From: Isosphaera sp.
GTDB taxonomy: Bacteria; Planctomycetota; Planctomycetia; Gemmatales; Gemmataceae
NCBI GenBank assembly: GCA_013822345.1
Contig: PNKH01000054.1
Location: forward strand, 1 to 51,061
DNA: 51,061 nucleotides
Reading direction: 5' to 3'
The notes beneath the pieces are model-generated. The model did no database searches. It worked only from the letters and a program-made list of their open reading frames with translations, and was not told the DNA's origin. Position 1 is the first letter of the stretch; each line of letters opens with the position of its first letter. Of the stretch, positions 43,507 through 51,061 are shown piece by piece. The position numbers and the translations under genes were made by a program.

Positions 43507-44724
43507 TCACGGCGCCTTCGTCAAGCGGGCGAGCGCCGCCTTGGCGTCGGCGGCGCACCCGGGGGCGAGCTTCCCGCCGGCGATGTCGGCGAGTGCCGCC
43601 CGGGCGTCGGGGGTGGCGGCCCGCTCCAGCACCCGCACCGCCCGCGACAGCCGGGCGTCCGGGCCGGGCGGGCCGGAGGCGTTCGGGTCGGTCCCGAGCT
43701 TCCGCAGCACCAGCCGGCAGCGGTACCGGACCTCGTCGCTCGGGCCGCGGGCGGCGGCGTCCCGGACGAGGTCGACCGCCGGTCCGGCGATCTTCGCCAG
43801 CTCCGCCGTCGCGGCCTCGCGGGTGTCGAATGGGTCGGCGTCGAGGTCGCGGATCAGGGCGATCACCTTGGGGGCGACGTCGGGGGCCTTGTGCGGCGGG
43901 TCGGCGAGCCGGGCGCGGACGAACCCGACCTGGTCCGGGGCGGTCTGGAGGAATCGGCGGAGGGCGGCCGCGGCCTTCGGGGCGTCGGTGCCGACGAGGT
44001 CGGTCCACAGGGCGTCGCGCTCCTTCCCGGCGAGCGGGCCGGCCGGCTTGTCCTTGCCGAGGGCGGCGGCCGTCGCCTTGTCCAGGTCCTCGACCGTCCG
44101 CCCGAGGAGGATGTGGTCGAACAGCCCGGCGGTCCCGTCCATCGGGGTGAGGGCGATCCCGGTGAGGGTGAGGTTGCCGTACTCGGCGAACAGGTCGCGG
44201 GTGTGAACCTCCCACTCGGCCGGGGCCTTGTCGGCGACGGACTTGGTGGCAGGGTGGCCGATGGCGTTGTTCCCGGCGAGGAACCGGTACTCCCAGTACC
44301 GCTCGTTCGGGGCGGCGAACTGGATCATGGTGCCGGTCCCGCCGATCTTCTTCCAGGCGAACCGGACGAACCGGACCTCGTTGTCGGCGGCCGGCTTCTG
44401 GACGACCCGGAACCCCCACCCGGGGAGGTGGGCCCGGTACTTCTGGACCGGGGTGACGCGGACCGCCTCGACCCCGCTGAACACGTCGCGGTCTTCGCGG
44501 GCCACGGTCCCCTCGTACCCGCCGCCGTCGTTGGTGAGGAGCGGGAACAGCGGCTCGACGCCCTCGTCGATCAGGACGACCACCGGCCCGTCGGCCTTGG
44601 GGGTGACGTACCGGGAGTCGGGCCCGTTGGGCGACGCGGCCGCGACGAACGGCTTATCGCGCCCGGCGGCGGTGACGGCGGCCAGGCCGGCGAGGACGAC
44701 CACCCCGGCGACGCGTCGGCGCAT
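43507..44724 (-). CDS. Exported protein with C-terminal HEAT-like repeats
   Basis: 405 residues from ATG 44724 with GGAGGA seven bases upstream; a short signal peptide (GVVVLAGLAAVTAAG). The first half is a beta-rich region (VRFVRFAWKKIGG, WEYRFLAGNNAIG, LTLTGIALTPMDGTAGLFDHILLG) that looks like a carbohydrate-binding-type sandwich. The second half consists of Ala/Leu-rich helix pairs resembling HEAT repeats, including DPFDTREAATAELAKI and RYRCRLVLRKLG. Similar two-part proteins are common in planctomycetes and uncharacterised. Confidence 0.65.
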   Translation of the reverse strand: MRRRVAGVVVLAGLAAVTAAGRDKPFVAAASPNGPDSRYVTPKADGPVVVLIDEGVEPLFPLLTNDGGGYEGTVAREDRDVFSGVEAVRVTPVQKYRAHLPGWGFRVVQKPAADNEVRFVRFAWKKIGGTGTMIQFAAPNERYWEYRFLAGNNAIGHPATKSVADKAPAEWEVHTRDLFAEYGNLTLTGIALTPMDGTAGLFDHILLGRTVEDLDKATAAALGKDKPAGPLAGKERDALWTDLVGTDAPKAAAALRRFLQTAPDQVGFVRARLADPPHKAPDVAPKVIALIRDLDADPFDTREAATAELAKIAGPAVDLVRDAAARGPSDEVRYRCRLVLRKLGTDPNASGPPGPDARLSRAVRVLERAATPDARAALADIAGGKLAPGCAADAKAALARLTKAP

Positions 44725-44786
44725 GTGAAAGTCCTCCGGGTGCTGACCGCGATTATCCGGCATCGGGGGCGGGAAGGGGAGAGGAA

Positions 44787-44975
44787 TCAGTGCCCGCGGG
44801 CGGTGCGGCGCCGTTCGAGTTCGGCGGCCATCTCGGTCCGGAACGCCGGGTAGTCGGTGACCGACGCGCCGACCCCATCGGGCAGACTCGCCCAGAGCCG
44901 GTCGGCGATCTCGGCCCGCTCGGCATCTGGGAGCGACAGCAGTTGCTCCAGCAGTCGCGTCGCCGTCTCGCTCAT
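44787..44975 (-). CDS. Putative addiction-module antitoxin (TIGR02574/PF09720-like)
   Basis: 62 residues from ATG 44975; GGAGGAAACC directly before it decides this start over one four codons upstream. The pattern RLLEQLLSLPDAERAEIADRLWASL fits the short antitoxin family usually followed by a ParE/RelE toxin. Here no toxin of that type follows: the next gene (stop 43507, start 44724) is unrelated. It stands 15 bases after the stop of the decayed MazF-like toxin. Confidence 0.75.
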   Translation of the reverse strand: MSETATRLLEQLLSLPDAERAEIADRLWASLPDGVGASVTDYPAFRTEMAAELERRRTARGH

Positions 44976-44990
44976 GGTTTCCTCCACGCT

Positions 44991-45333
44991 TCACCGCATC
45001 AGGTCTGCGACGAGCTGGCGGATGCGGTCGAGTGTGGCGGTGTTCACCCGGCCGAACCGGGTGACGATGATCGCCTGGGCGAGGGTAAAGACTTTGTCCG
45101 CCCGGACGCGACTCGGGCGGTTCAGCGCCCCCGCGGACAGGCCGGCGGTGGTGACCTCGAAGCTGTACGGCTGGCTCGTCCTTCAGGTTCGAGGTCATGG
45201 CGACTCAGACGAAGTCCTGGGTGGCGGCCTGGTAGGCGTCGTTCGACACCACGACCACCGGCCGCCGCCGCTGCGACGTGAGGTCGGTGAACGGCACCGG
45301 GACGAGGACGATGTCACCTTGGGTCGGGCGCAT
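44991..45333 (-). pseudogene. Decayed MazF/PemK-like toxin
   Basis: Read from ATG 45333 the sequence begins MRPTQGDIVLVPVPFTD and continues RRRPVVVVSNDAYQAATQDFV, the typical MazF/PemK start, but then meets TGA (45207-45205). Continuing in frame gives VAMTSNLKDEP, then a tandem 4-base duplication (ggctggct at 45169-45176 on the plus strand) shifts the frame. After removing one copy the rest reads YSFEVTTAGL...NRPSRVRADKVFTLAQAII to a stop at 44991, which matches the PemK C-terminus. Both lesions suggest an inactive gene; a sequencing error would have to occur twice. It overlaps the upstream antitoxin by 20 bases, as intact pairs do. Confidence 0.85.
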
Positions 45334-45529
45334 TCCAGTCCTCGTCGTCGAGCGGGTTGTCCCAGAACTCCGTCGCCGACCCCGCCGCGGCGACCAGGTC
45401 GGAGAGGTCGTCCGCGTCGGGGACGAAGACGATCACCTCCACCGGCGTCCCGGGCGGGAGCGGGGTGTCGAGTTGCAGCCGCCCGTCCGGGCCGACGGTC
45501 GCCGCGGTCCTGATCGCGTTCCCGGTCAT
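45314..45529 (-). CDS. MazE-like antitoxin
   Basis: 71 residues from ATG 45529 (GAGGAACCC upstream). The head GRLQLDTPLPPGTPVEVIVFV resembles the DUF104/AbrB-like DNA-binding part of antitoxins, and the tail FWDNPLDDEDWNAPDPR the toxin-binding end typical of MazF/PemK antitoxins. It starts seven bases after the dehydratase stop and overlaps the decayed toxin start by 20 bases. It appears intact although its toxin is broken. Confidence 0.75.
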   Translation of the reverse strand: MTGNAIRTAATVGPDGRLQLDTPLPPGTPVEVIVFVPDADDLSDLVAAAGSATEFWDNPLDDEDWNAPDPR

Positions 45530-45536
45530 GGGTTCC

Positions 45537-47105
45537 TCACAGCGTCGGGCCGATCGACCACGGGGCGAACTCTTCCTCCCCCACCCCGTTCTCCTCGCTC
45601 TTCGTCCGCTCCCCGCTCGCCACCGCCAGGACCTTCTCGAAGATCTCCCGCCCCACCTCCTCCACCGCCACCCCGTCCAGGATGCGACCCGCGTCGATGT
45701 CCATGTCCCCGAGCATGTGCCGGTACAGCGGGGTGTTCGTCGCCACCTTGATGCTCGGCGCCGGCTTGCACCCGAACACGCTCCCCCGCCCGGTCGTGAA
45801 CACGCACACGTTCGCCCCCCCGGCCACGATCCCGGTCATGCTCACCGGGTCGTACCCCGGCGTGTCCATCACCACGAACCCCTTCGCCGTCACCGGCTCC
45901 GCGTAGTTCACCACGTCCACCATCGCCGTCCCGCCGGCCTTGGCGATCGCCCCCAGGCTCTTCTCGTAGATCGTCGTCAGCCCGCCCTCCTTGTTCCCCG
46001 GGCTCGGGTTGTTGTTGATCTCCGCCCCGAACACCCCGGCGTACCACTCCCACCACCGGATCCGCTCCACCAGCTTCTCGCCCACCTCCCGCGACACCGC
46101 CCGCCGCGTCAGGATGTGCTCCGCCCCGTAGATCTCCGGCGTCTCGGCCAGCACCGTCGTCCCGCCCTGCTGCACCATCAGGTCCGAGGCGACGCCCAGC
46201 GCCGGGTTCGCCGTCACCCCGCTGTTCCCGTCCGACCCGCCGCAGTTCGTGCCGAGGATCAGGTGCTTCGCCGGCAGTTGCACCCGCCGCACGTCGTTCA
46301 CCCGCGGCAGCATCTCCGCTACCGCCTTCACCCCCGCCTCGACCGTCTTGCCGATCCCCCCGCACTCCTGGATCGACAGCGCCAGCGGGGCCGTCTTCGT
46401 CCCGTTCAGTTGAACCAGGTCGAGCTTCTCGTTCTCGATCAGGTGCGTCGCCTGGACGATCTCGCACCCGAGCCCGACCAGCAGATACCCGCCGACGTTC
46501 GCGTGCCGGGCGAACCCGGCCAGCGTCCGGTCGAGTTGCTTGTGGTCCGGGCCGTCGTACTGCATCGCGCACCCGGCCCGGTGCACGATCGCTACCACCC
46601 CGTCCACGTTCGGGAACTGCTCCAGGATGCCGGCCGCCCGGACCCGCTCGGCGATGTACTTGCTCGTGCTCGCCGAGCAGTTCACCGTGCTGATCACCGC
46701 CAAGTAGTTGCGGGTGCCGTACCGGAGGTGGTCCGGGCGGGCCGGGCCGCGGTCGTAACCCATGAAGGTGCGGTACTCCGCCGGCGGCGGGAGCGGGGCC
46801 GGGACTTCCGTGGCGAACGCGTAGTCCCGCTCGAACGCCCCGACCTTCACGTTGTGCACATGGACGTGCTCGCCCGGGGCGATCGCCCGCCCGGCGAACC
46901 CGATCACCTGGCCGTACTTCAGCACCGGGTCGCCGTCCCGGATCGGCCGGACGGCGAACTTGTGCCCCATCCGGATCCCGGCCGGGACGCGGACGGTCGC
47001 CCCGTCGAACGTCAGGTCGGTGCCGGCCGGCACGGGCCGGCGGCAGACGGCGATGTTGTCCTGCGGGCGGAGGTGGACGGCGTATTCGGACAGTGGCGCG
47101 GCCAC
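45537..47105 (-). CDS. Altronate/galactarate dehydratase (UxaA/GarD family)
   Basis: 522 residues from GTG 47105, chosen for GAGGAG five bases upstream. N-terminal SAF-like domain (about 10-100; IRMGHKFAVRPI, LKYGQVIGFA) followed by the large UxaA core: VDGVVAIVHRAGC, VIGLGCE-like LVGLGCE, TNCGGSDGNSGVTANPALG, NNNPSPGNKEGGLTTIYEKSLGAI, TTGRGSVFG, KVATNTPL and MDIDAGRILDG. Conserved Cys residues and the GGSDGxSG loop match the iron-dependent hexuronate/aldarate dehydratases; the sequence leans towards the GarD branch, but substrate cannot be fixed. It would make 2-keto-3-deoxy sugar acids from uronate- or aldarate-derived acids, fitting a polysaccharide-degrading organism. Confidence 0.88.
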   Translation of the reverse strand: MAAPLSEYAVHLRPQDNIAVCRRPVPAGTDLTFDGATVRVPAGIRMGHKFAVRPIRDGDPVLKYGQVIGFAGRAIAPGEHVHVHNVKVGAFERDYAFATEVPAPLPPPAEYRTFMGYDRGPARPDHLRYGTRNYLAVISTVNCSASTSKYIAERVRAAGILEQFPNVDGVVAIVHRAGCAMQYDGPDHKQLDRTLAGFARHANVGGYLLVGLGCEIVQATHLIENEKLDLVQLNGTKTAPLALSIQECGGIGKTVEAGVKAVAEMLPRVNDVRRVQLPAKHLILGTNCGGSDGNSGVTANPALGVASDLMVQQGGTTVLAETPEIYGAEHILTRRAVSREVGEKLVERIRWWEWYAGVFGAEINNNPSPGNKEGGLTTIYEKSLGAIAKAGGTAMVDVVNYAEPVTAKGFVVMDTPGYDPVSMTGIVAGGANVCVFTTGRGSVFGCKPAPSIKVATNTPLYRHMLGDMDIDAGRILDGVAVEEVGREIFEKVLAVASGERTKSEENGVGEEEFAPWSIGPTL

Positions 47106-47187
47106 GGGTGCTCCTCGGAGGCGGGTGCGGCGGGATACCTTCAACCTACCGGTTTCGGGGGCGGGTTGGAACCGGGGCCGGGTCCGA

Positions 47188-47281
47188 GTAGGGTGGGCCG
47201 AAGCGGGCGCCTCGCCCGCGAGTCCCACCGGGGTAGGCGGTGGTGGGGCTCGCCCGCAGAGCCGGGCTCGGCCCACCCTAC
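47188..47281. repeat. Intergenic palindrome, family III, copy 2
   Basis: 94 bases with outer arms GTAGGGTGGGCCGA and its complement and an imperfect inner pair (GCGAGTCCCACCG / CGGTGGTGGGGCTCGC). It lies in a divergent region, so unlike most of the set it does not follow a gene end. Related to 30324-30428. Confidence 0.9.
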
Positions 47282-47366
47282 CGAGTCCGGCCCGGCGGTC
47301 GGGACGGTTGTGCGGCTCGTCCGGGTCGGGGGTGGGGCGGGCGGGCCGGTCCCTCCGGCCAGGCCG

Positions 47367-47394
47367 TTGCTGGACAGGTGGGGGGTAGTACAAT
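47367..47394 (+). promoter_or_regulatory. Promoter candidate of the small membrane protein
   Basis: TTGCTG (47367-47372), 16-base spacer, TACAAT (47389-47394; five of six bases match), about 130 bases before ATG 47525. Confidence 0.5.
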
Positions 47395-47524
47395 TGCCGA
47401 CACTCTACCCCGCCCGGCCGCCCGGCGGGCTCGTCGCCCCGTGCCACCGCGTCCGTCACGCCGCCGACGCGGAAAGGGGTGTACGATGTCCGCGTCGGCC
47501 GTCGCGCAGTGGAAAGGTCGGGCG

Positions 47525-47725
47525 ATGGACAGAATCCTGTGCTACGCGTCGCTCGGGGTCGCGATCCTGATGTTCGTCGTGTTCCTGGCCGACTTCGTCG
47601 GCCTCGGGCCGTTCGCCCCGAGGGACGCGAAGGACAACCCGTTCTCCATCGTCGACATCTTCGGGATGCTCGCGTCCGGGGTGGTCGCGTACCTCGCGTT
47701 CAACGCCTCCAAGGACCTGAAGTGA
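47525..47725 (+). CDS. Small two-helix membrane protein
   Basis: 66 residues from ATG 47525 (AAAGG seven bases upstream); ATG 47486 also has a good site and adds 13 residues. Helix 1 is ASLGVAILMFVVFLADFVGL and helix 2 IFGMLASGVVAYLAF, with a short polar loop. Not assigned to a named family. Its stop lies four bases from the convergent CobA-HemD stop. Confidence 0.65.
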   Translation: MDRILCYASLGVAILMFVVFLADFVGLGPFAPRDAKDNPFSIVDIFGMLASGVVAYLAFNASKDLK

Positions 47726-47729
47726 CCCG

Positions 47730-49280
47730 TCACGGCCCGTCGGCCGCGGCCAGCCGCACGACCGCCTCGACCAGCCCGTCCTCGGTGAACACGTCCGCCT
47801 CCGCCGCCACCGGGTAGCCCATCGCCCGCACGTCGCCGCCGGTCACCGGGCTGATCGCCACCAGCTTCACCTCGCCGCGCACCACCCGCCCGCGGATCGT
47901 CTCGTCGAACGCCCCGAGCACCGCCCGGGCGATGTTCGAACTCGGCAGCGTGACGTACCGGATCTCGCCGCGCCGCATGGCGTCGAGGACGGCGGCGCTC
48001 GCGTCCACCGCGTCCACCTGGTCGTAAACGGTCACCTGCTCGACCGCCGCCGCGACCGCCGCCAGCTCCTTCCGCAGCAGGTCGCGGCCGCGGTTTGCCC
48101 GGGCCAGCAGCACCCGCGCCCCGCGGACGTGCGGGACCAGCGCCGCGGCCAACCCTTCCGACGAGAACGTCCCGGCCGGGACGACATCCGCCCGGAGCCG
48201 GTACTCGCGGAGGGCGTCGGCGGTCTTCGGCCCGATGGCGGCGAGCCTCACCCGGCCGAGGTCGCGGAGGTCCCGGCCGAGGGCGTCGAGCCGGCGGAGC
48301 ACGGCGTGGACCCCGTTCGCGCTGGTGAACACGAGCCAGTCCCACCCGCCGTCCCGGACTTCCTCCAACGCCCGGTCGAGCGGGCCGAGGTCGGCCGGCT
48401 CGCGGATCTCGACCCCGCCGAGTTGGGACACCACCGCCCCGAGGTGTTCGAGCTTCCGGACCATCCCGCCGGCCTGGTGGCTCGGGCGGGTGACCAGCAC
48501 CCGCCGGCCGAACAGCGGCCGGCCCTCGAACCACGGCCGCGGCGGGCGGTGCCGGACCGCCTCGCCGACGAGGATCAGCCCGGGGGCCTCGAGCCCGGCG
48601 TTCCGCCGCGCCTCCTCCAGGTCGGCGAGCCGGCTGTACACCGCCCGCTGCTCCCCCCACGACGCCCGCTCGACGATCCCGGCCGGGGTGTCCGGGTCCT
48701 TCCCGTACCGCAGCAACTCCGCCACGATGACCGGGAGCCGGGCGACGCCCATGTAGATCGCGAGCGTCCCGGGGAAGGCGGCGAGCGCCTTCCAGTCGAG
48801 GCGGTTGCCGGGCTTGTTCGGCAGCTCGTGGCCGGTAACCAGGGCGACGGCGCTGGCGTAGTTCCGGTGGGTGAGCGGGATCTCGAGGTACGCCCCGGCG
48901 GCGACCGCGGCGGTCACCCCGGGGACGATCTCGTAGGCGACGCCGGCCGTCCGCAGGGCCTCCGCCTCCTCGCCGCCGCGGCCGAACACGAGCGGGTCGC
49001 CGCCCTTCAGCCGCACCACGGTCTTCCCCGCCTGGGCCGTCTCGATCAGCAGTTGGTGGATGTGCGGGTACTTCTCCGGGTGCTGACCGGGCAGGTCGCG
49101 GACGCACACCGTGCGGGCGGTCGGCGGGGCGAAGTCGAGCAGCCGCTCCGGGACGAGTTGGTCGTACAGCACCAGGTCGGCGCGGCCGAGCACCTCGGCC
49201 GCCCGGAGGGTGAGCAGGCCGGGGCTGCCGGGGCCGGCCCCGACCAGAAAGACGCGCGGCGTGGCGGGGTCGGGGTTCAT
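47730..49280 (-). CDS. cobA-hemD: Fused uroporphyrinogen-III C-methyltransferase and uroporphyrinogen-III synthase
   Basis: 516 residues. The N-terminal half (about 8-245) is a SAM-dependent uroporphyrinogen methyltransferase: VGAGPGSPGLLT (13-24), LKGGDPLVFGRGG (91-103), PGVTAAVAAGAY, LTHRNYASAVALVTGH and YMGVARLP. The C-terminal half (about 255-510) is HemD, closing linear hydroxymethylbilane to uroporphyrinogen III: RRVLVTRPSHQAGG, DWLVFTSANGVHAV, AAIGPKTADAL, VTLPSSNIARAV, AISPVTGGDVRAMG. Both activities sit at the branch to siroheme and cobalamin. It follows tatC by seven bases on the same strand and is likely co-transcribed. Fusions of this kind are known in several phyla. Confidence 0.92.
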   Translation of the reverse strand: MNPDPATPRVFLVGAGPGSPGLLTLRAAEVLGRADLVLYDQLVPERLLDFAPPTARTVCVRDLPGQHPEKYPHIHQLLIETAQAGKTVVRLKGGDPLVFGRGGEEAEALRTAGVAYEIVPGVTAAVAAGAYLEIPLTHRNYASAVALVTGHELPNKPGNRLDWKALAAFPGTLAIYMGVARLPVIVAELLRYGKDPDTPAGIVERASWGEQRAVYSRLADLEEARRNAGLEAPGLILVGEAVRHRPPRPWFEGRPLFGRRVLVTRPSHQAGGMVRKLEHLGAVVSQLGGVEIREPADLGPLDRALEEVRDGGWDWLVFTSANGVHAVLRRLDALGRDLRDLGRVRLAAIGPKTADALREYRLRADVVPAGTFSSEGLAAALVPHVRGARVLLARANRGRDLLRKELAAVAAAVEQVTVYDQVDAVDASAAVLDAMRRGEIRYVTLPSSNIARAVLGAFDETIRGRVVRGEVKLVAISPVTGGDVRAMGYPVAAEADVFTEDGLVEAVVRLAAADGP

Positions 49281-49287
49281 CGACGGA

Positions 49288-50466
49288 TTATACCGCGACC
49301 TCCTGCCCGGCCTCGGCCTCCTCGTCCTCGTCGAGCGTCCCGGGGAAGAAGTGGCAGACGGCGACGCCGGCGAGGTACAGGCCGAACATCGGGACGAACA
49401 GGTACATCATGGTGACGATGTCCGGGGTCGGGGTGATGAGGGCGGCGAACACCGCGATCACCATGATCGCCCCGCGCCACCGGGCGAGGTAGTCGGCGGC
49501 GGTGAACATCCCGATCCGGTTCAGGAAGACCATCACCAGCGGGGTCTGGAACGAGATCCCGAACACCAGCGGGAGGATGATCGCCAGGCCGAGCCACTCC
49601 CGCAGCCGGATGTCCGGGTCGAACCCGAGCCACTCGTTGAACGCCAGCAGGGCCTTGACCGCACCCGGCAGGACGAGGAACTGGCACAGGACAATGCCGC
49701 CGAGGAACAGGAACAGGCTCGGGCCGAACAGGGAGTACACGTACTTCTTCTCGTGCGGGTACAGCCCGGCCCCGACGAACGCCCAGAACTGGTACAGGAT
49801 GAACGGGCTCGCCAGGACGAACCCGCACAACAGCGACACCTTGAAGTAGACGACGAACCCTTCCTGGACCGAGAGCGTGCTGAGGTGCTGCTTCGCCTCC
49901 AGCAGCCCCTGCCCCCTCTCGGTCATTACCGTCACCTTGGCCGGGATCACCTGGACCGTGATGCGGGCCTCTTTCTGGCCGCCGGGCGCCTCCGGCAGCC
50001 CGAGTACCTTCCGCAGTTCCGCCACGTCGACGACCATGTCCAGCGGCTGCGGGGCGGAGCGGAGGGTGGCCCGCTCCGACGGGGTTAGCTCCGACAGGTT
50101 GTTCCCGGCCGCCTTGAGCTTCGCCTCCACCCGCCGGACCTCCTCCGGGTCGGTGTCGGCCGGCACGGCGAACTTGTCGACGGCGAACTTCTCGATCCGG
50201 CGGTTGTAGAAGTCCCGGACCTGTTCCTCGACCGGGTCGGTGATGACCTTGAGCATCGGCTTGCCGACGCCGATGTTCGGGTTCTTCGCCGCCTCCCCGA
50301 CGGCGTCCAGGACGAACCCGATGATGAGGAAGAAGAGGAGCCACTTGAGGGCGGCGACCATCCGGTGCCGCAGCTCCTCGATGTGGTCCCCGAACGACAT
50401 CCGGGTGTCTTTGAAGATGTCGTCCGGGTACTCGTCGTACCGGTTCCGGGACTTCGACTTGGCCAT
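49288..50466 (-). CDS. tatC: Twin-arginine translocase subunit TatC with enlarged first periplasmic loop
   Basis: 392 residues; E. coli TatC has 258. MSFGDHIEELRHRMVAAL (23-40) is the conserved N-terminal Tat signal-binding segment; TM1 about 41-58, TM2 about 206-228 (FVLASPFILYQFWAFV), followed by GAGLYPHEKKYV and four more helices (FLFLGGIVLCQFLVL, GLAIILPLVFGISFQTPLVM, IMVIAVFAALITPTPD, YLFVPMFGLYLAGV). The loop between TM1 and TM2 is about 150 residues against about 50 in E. coli. The acidic C-terminal tail lies in the cytosol. Its substrates would include the two DUF1501 proteins in this window. Confidence 0.92.
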   Translation of the reverse strand: MAKSKSRNRYDEYPDDIFKDTRMSFGDHIEELRHRMVAALKWLLFFLIIGFVLDAVGEAAKNPNIGVGKPMLKVITDPVEEQVRDFYNRRIEKFAVDKFAVPADTDPEEVRRVEAKLKAAGNNLSELTPSERATLRSAPQPLDMVVDVAELRKVLGLPEAPGGQKEARITVQVIPAKVTVMTERGQGLLEAKQHLSTLSVQEGFVVYFKVSLLCGFVLASPFILYQFWAFVGAGLYPHEKKYVYSLFGPSLFLFLGGIVLCQFLVLPGAVKALLAFNEWLGFDPDIRLREWLGLAIILPLVFGISFQTPLVMVFLNRIGMFTAADYLARWRGAIMVIAVFAALITPTPDIVTMMYLFVPMFGLYLAGVAVCHFFPGTLDEDEEAEAGQEVAV

Positions 50467-50633
50467 GACGACGGCCCCGCGGCGGGGTGTTGGCCCAACC
50501 CCGAGGCGAGGGTGCCGGATCGGGTGGCGGAAGCGGGTGGTGGGAAGGTCCCCGACATCTTACGGGGGCGGCCGCCGGGGCTCAAGATGGACCGGCCGGC
50601 CGGCGTCCTCCCGTAGCACGGCCGAGTCGTTCT

Positions 50634-50694
50634 CGTAGCACAAGCGTCCTCGCTTGTGCCCCCCCGCGGCACAAGCGAGGACGCTTGTGCTACG
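50634..50694. repeat. Intergenic palindrome, family VII
   Basis: Perfect 27-base arms 50634-50660 and 50668-50694 (CGTAGCACAAGCGTCCTCGC start), seven-base loop. It is in a divergent region, about 170 bases from tatC and 135 from the lipoprotein gene. Confidence 0.93.
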
Positions 50695-50758
50695 GGGGGC
50701 ACCTGGTCGGGATGCACCGGGCGGGGCGGCGGCGGCGGGGCGGGGTTCCCGGAACCGG

Positions 50759-50789
50759 TTGCACGGACGTGCCGGGCGGGGGCGATAAT
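50759..50789 (+). promoter_or_regulatory. Candidate promoter of the lipoprotein gene
   Basis: TTGCAC (50759-50764), 19-base spacer, GATAAT (50784-50789), 40 bases before ATG 50830. The -10 is good, the spacer long. Confidence 0.4.
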
Positions 50790-50829
50790 GGGGGCGGGAA
50801 GGAGTCCGACCCGCCCGGAGGAGTCCGCC

Positions 50830-51051
50830 ATGCGCCGGATCGTGCTGCCCGTTCTGCTGCTCGCCGGCCTGGCCGGCTGCACCCGGTTCGCCGGGCCGCG
50901 GGAGGTCCGCAACTTCGACCGGGCGGACGCCCCGGGGTACACGATCGACGAGCAGCAGCGGCGCGGGCGGGAGCGGCTGGCGATCACCGAGGACGACCCG
51001 CGGATCGGGCCGAGCCCGGGCATCAGCCGCCCCAGCCCGATCGGCCGGTGA
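50830..51051 (+). CDS. Small lipoprotein
   Basis: 73 residues; GGAGGAG lies just before ATG 50830. A lipoprotein signal peptide (IVLPVLLLAGLAGC) ends at the lipobox LAGC with Cys17, so the protein is probably lipid-anchored. The mature part is polar (NFDRADAPGYTIDEQQRRGRERL) with a Pro/Ser-rich end. No known domain. Confidence 0.75.
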   Translation: MRRIVLPVLLLAGLAGCTRFAGPREVRNFDRADAPGYTIDEQQRRGRERLAITEDDPRIGPSPGISRPSPIGR

Positions 51052-51061
51052 TTCCTGGACC

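Larger units (their letters stand above)
47106..47524. other. 419-base divergent intergenic region
   Basis: Between the dehydratase start (minus) and the small membrane protein start (plus). It holds a family III palindrome (47188-47281) and a good plus-strand promoter candidate (47367-47394). No further gene recognised. Confidence 0.7.
50467..50829. other. 363-base divergent intergenic region
   Basis: Between tatC (minus) and the lipoprotein gene (plus). It contains a family VII palindrome (50634-50694) and a promoter-like pair at 50759-50789. Nothing else recognised. Confidence 0.7.

Noticed and set aside
39047-44419. Minus-strand open frame of about 1790 codons across several genes
   Set aside because: Runs antisense or out of frame through four better-supported genes.
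44991-45333. Functional recoding (UGA readthrough plus frameshift) of the toxin
   Set aside because: No slippery site, SECIS-like context or conserved structure seen; ordinary decay explains both lesions more simply.

Overview
The window reads as chromosome of a high-GC planctomycete, most likely family Gemmataceae. The evidence is the very high GC at third codon positions and several family signatures: paired PSD1 (DUF1549/DUF1553) cytochromes and DUF1501 proteins, TIGR03067-type and ThuA-like proteins, the N-terminal LE-x-R motif of planctomycete extracellular proteins, a PEP-CTERM-like tail and a DLG-type Ser/Thr kinase. I see no rRNA, tRNA, CRISPR array, phage gene or transposase. Most long plus-strand reading frames in the first 31 kb are antisense shadows.

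Layout. (1) 1-12.6 kb, minus strand: an extracellular-protein locus. A one-piece ECF sigma factor/FecR/PA14 membrane protein (10691-12640) is followed closely by a GH16 glycosidase and a beta-helix protein, then, each behind its own candidate promoter, a G8/CEMIP-like beta-helix protein and a metzincin protease with PPC, fibronectin and repeat domains that runs off the left edge. All four downstream proteins carry the LE-x-R motif instead of an ordinary signal peptide. (2) 12.9-15.4 kb: a PEP-CTERM-like surface protein, a TIGR03067-like protein and an SDR. (3) 15.6-23.7 kb: a five-gene minus-strand run, PSD1 - DUF1501 - beta-propeller - PSD1 - DUF1501. (4) 23.9-32.4 kb: signalling. A DksA/TraR zinc-finger protein with an unusual N-terminal extension, a CheB-CheR-multi-PAS histidine kinase whose CheB triad Asp is Asn, a REC-histidine kinase, and a divergent NarL-type regulator across a 19-bp palindrome. 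(5) 32.5-36.9 kb: a minus-strand run of an RND porter-domain protein without membrane helices, an XPB-like helicase and its DUF790/Bax1-like nuclease. (6) 37-44.7 kb: CBS protein, small membrane protein, Ser/Thr kinase, DUF6797-like propeller, ThuA-like protein, HEAT-type protein. (7) 44.8-51 kb: a decayed MazF/PemK toxin between two intact antitoxin-like genes, an altronate/galactarate dehydratase, a small membrane protein, CobA-HemD, TatC with an enlarged loop, and a small lipoprotein.

A second theme is a set of eleven long intergenic inverted repeats in seven sequence families (one a perfect 72-bp palindrome). Nine of the eleven lie at gene 3' ends.

Functionally, region 1 looks like a regulated outer-surface polysaccharide/protein-processing module under a membrane-tethered sigma factor. 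Region 3 is a typical planctomycete cytochrome/Tat-exported module, and TatC is encoded in the same window. Region 5 is a DNA repair pair. The most unusual items are the sigma-FecR-PA14 fusion with its locus, the membrane-less RND porter protein next to XPB-Bax1, and the palindrome families. All assignments are by eye from motifs; no database search was run.
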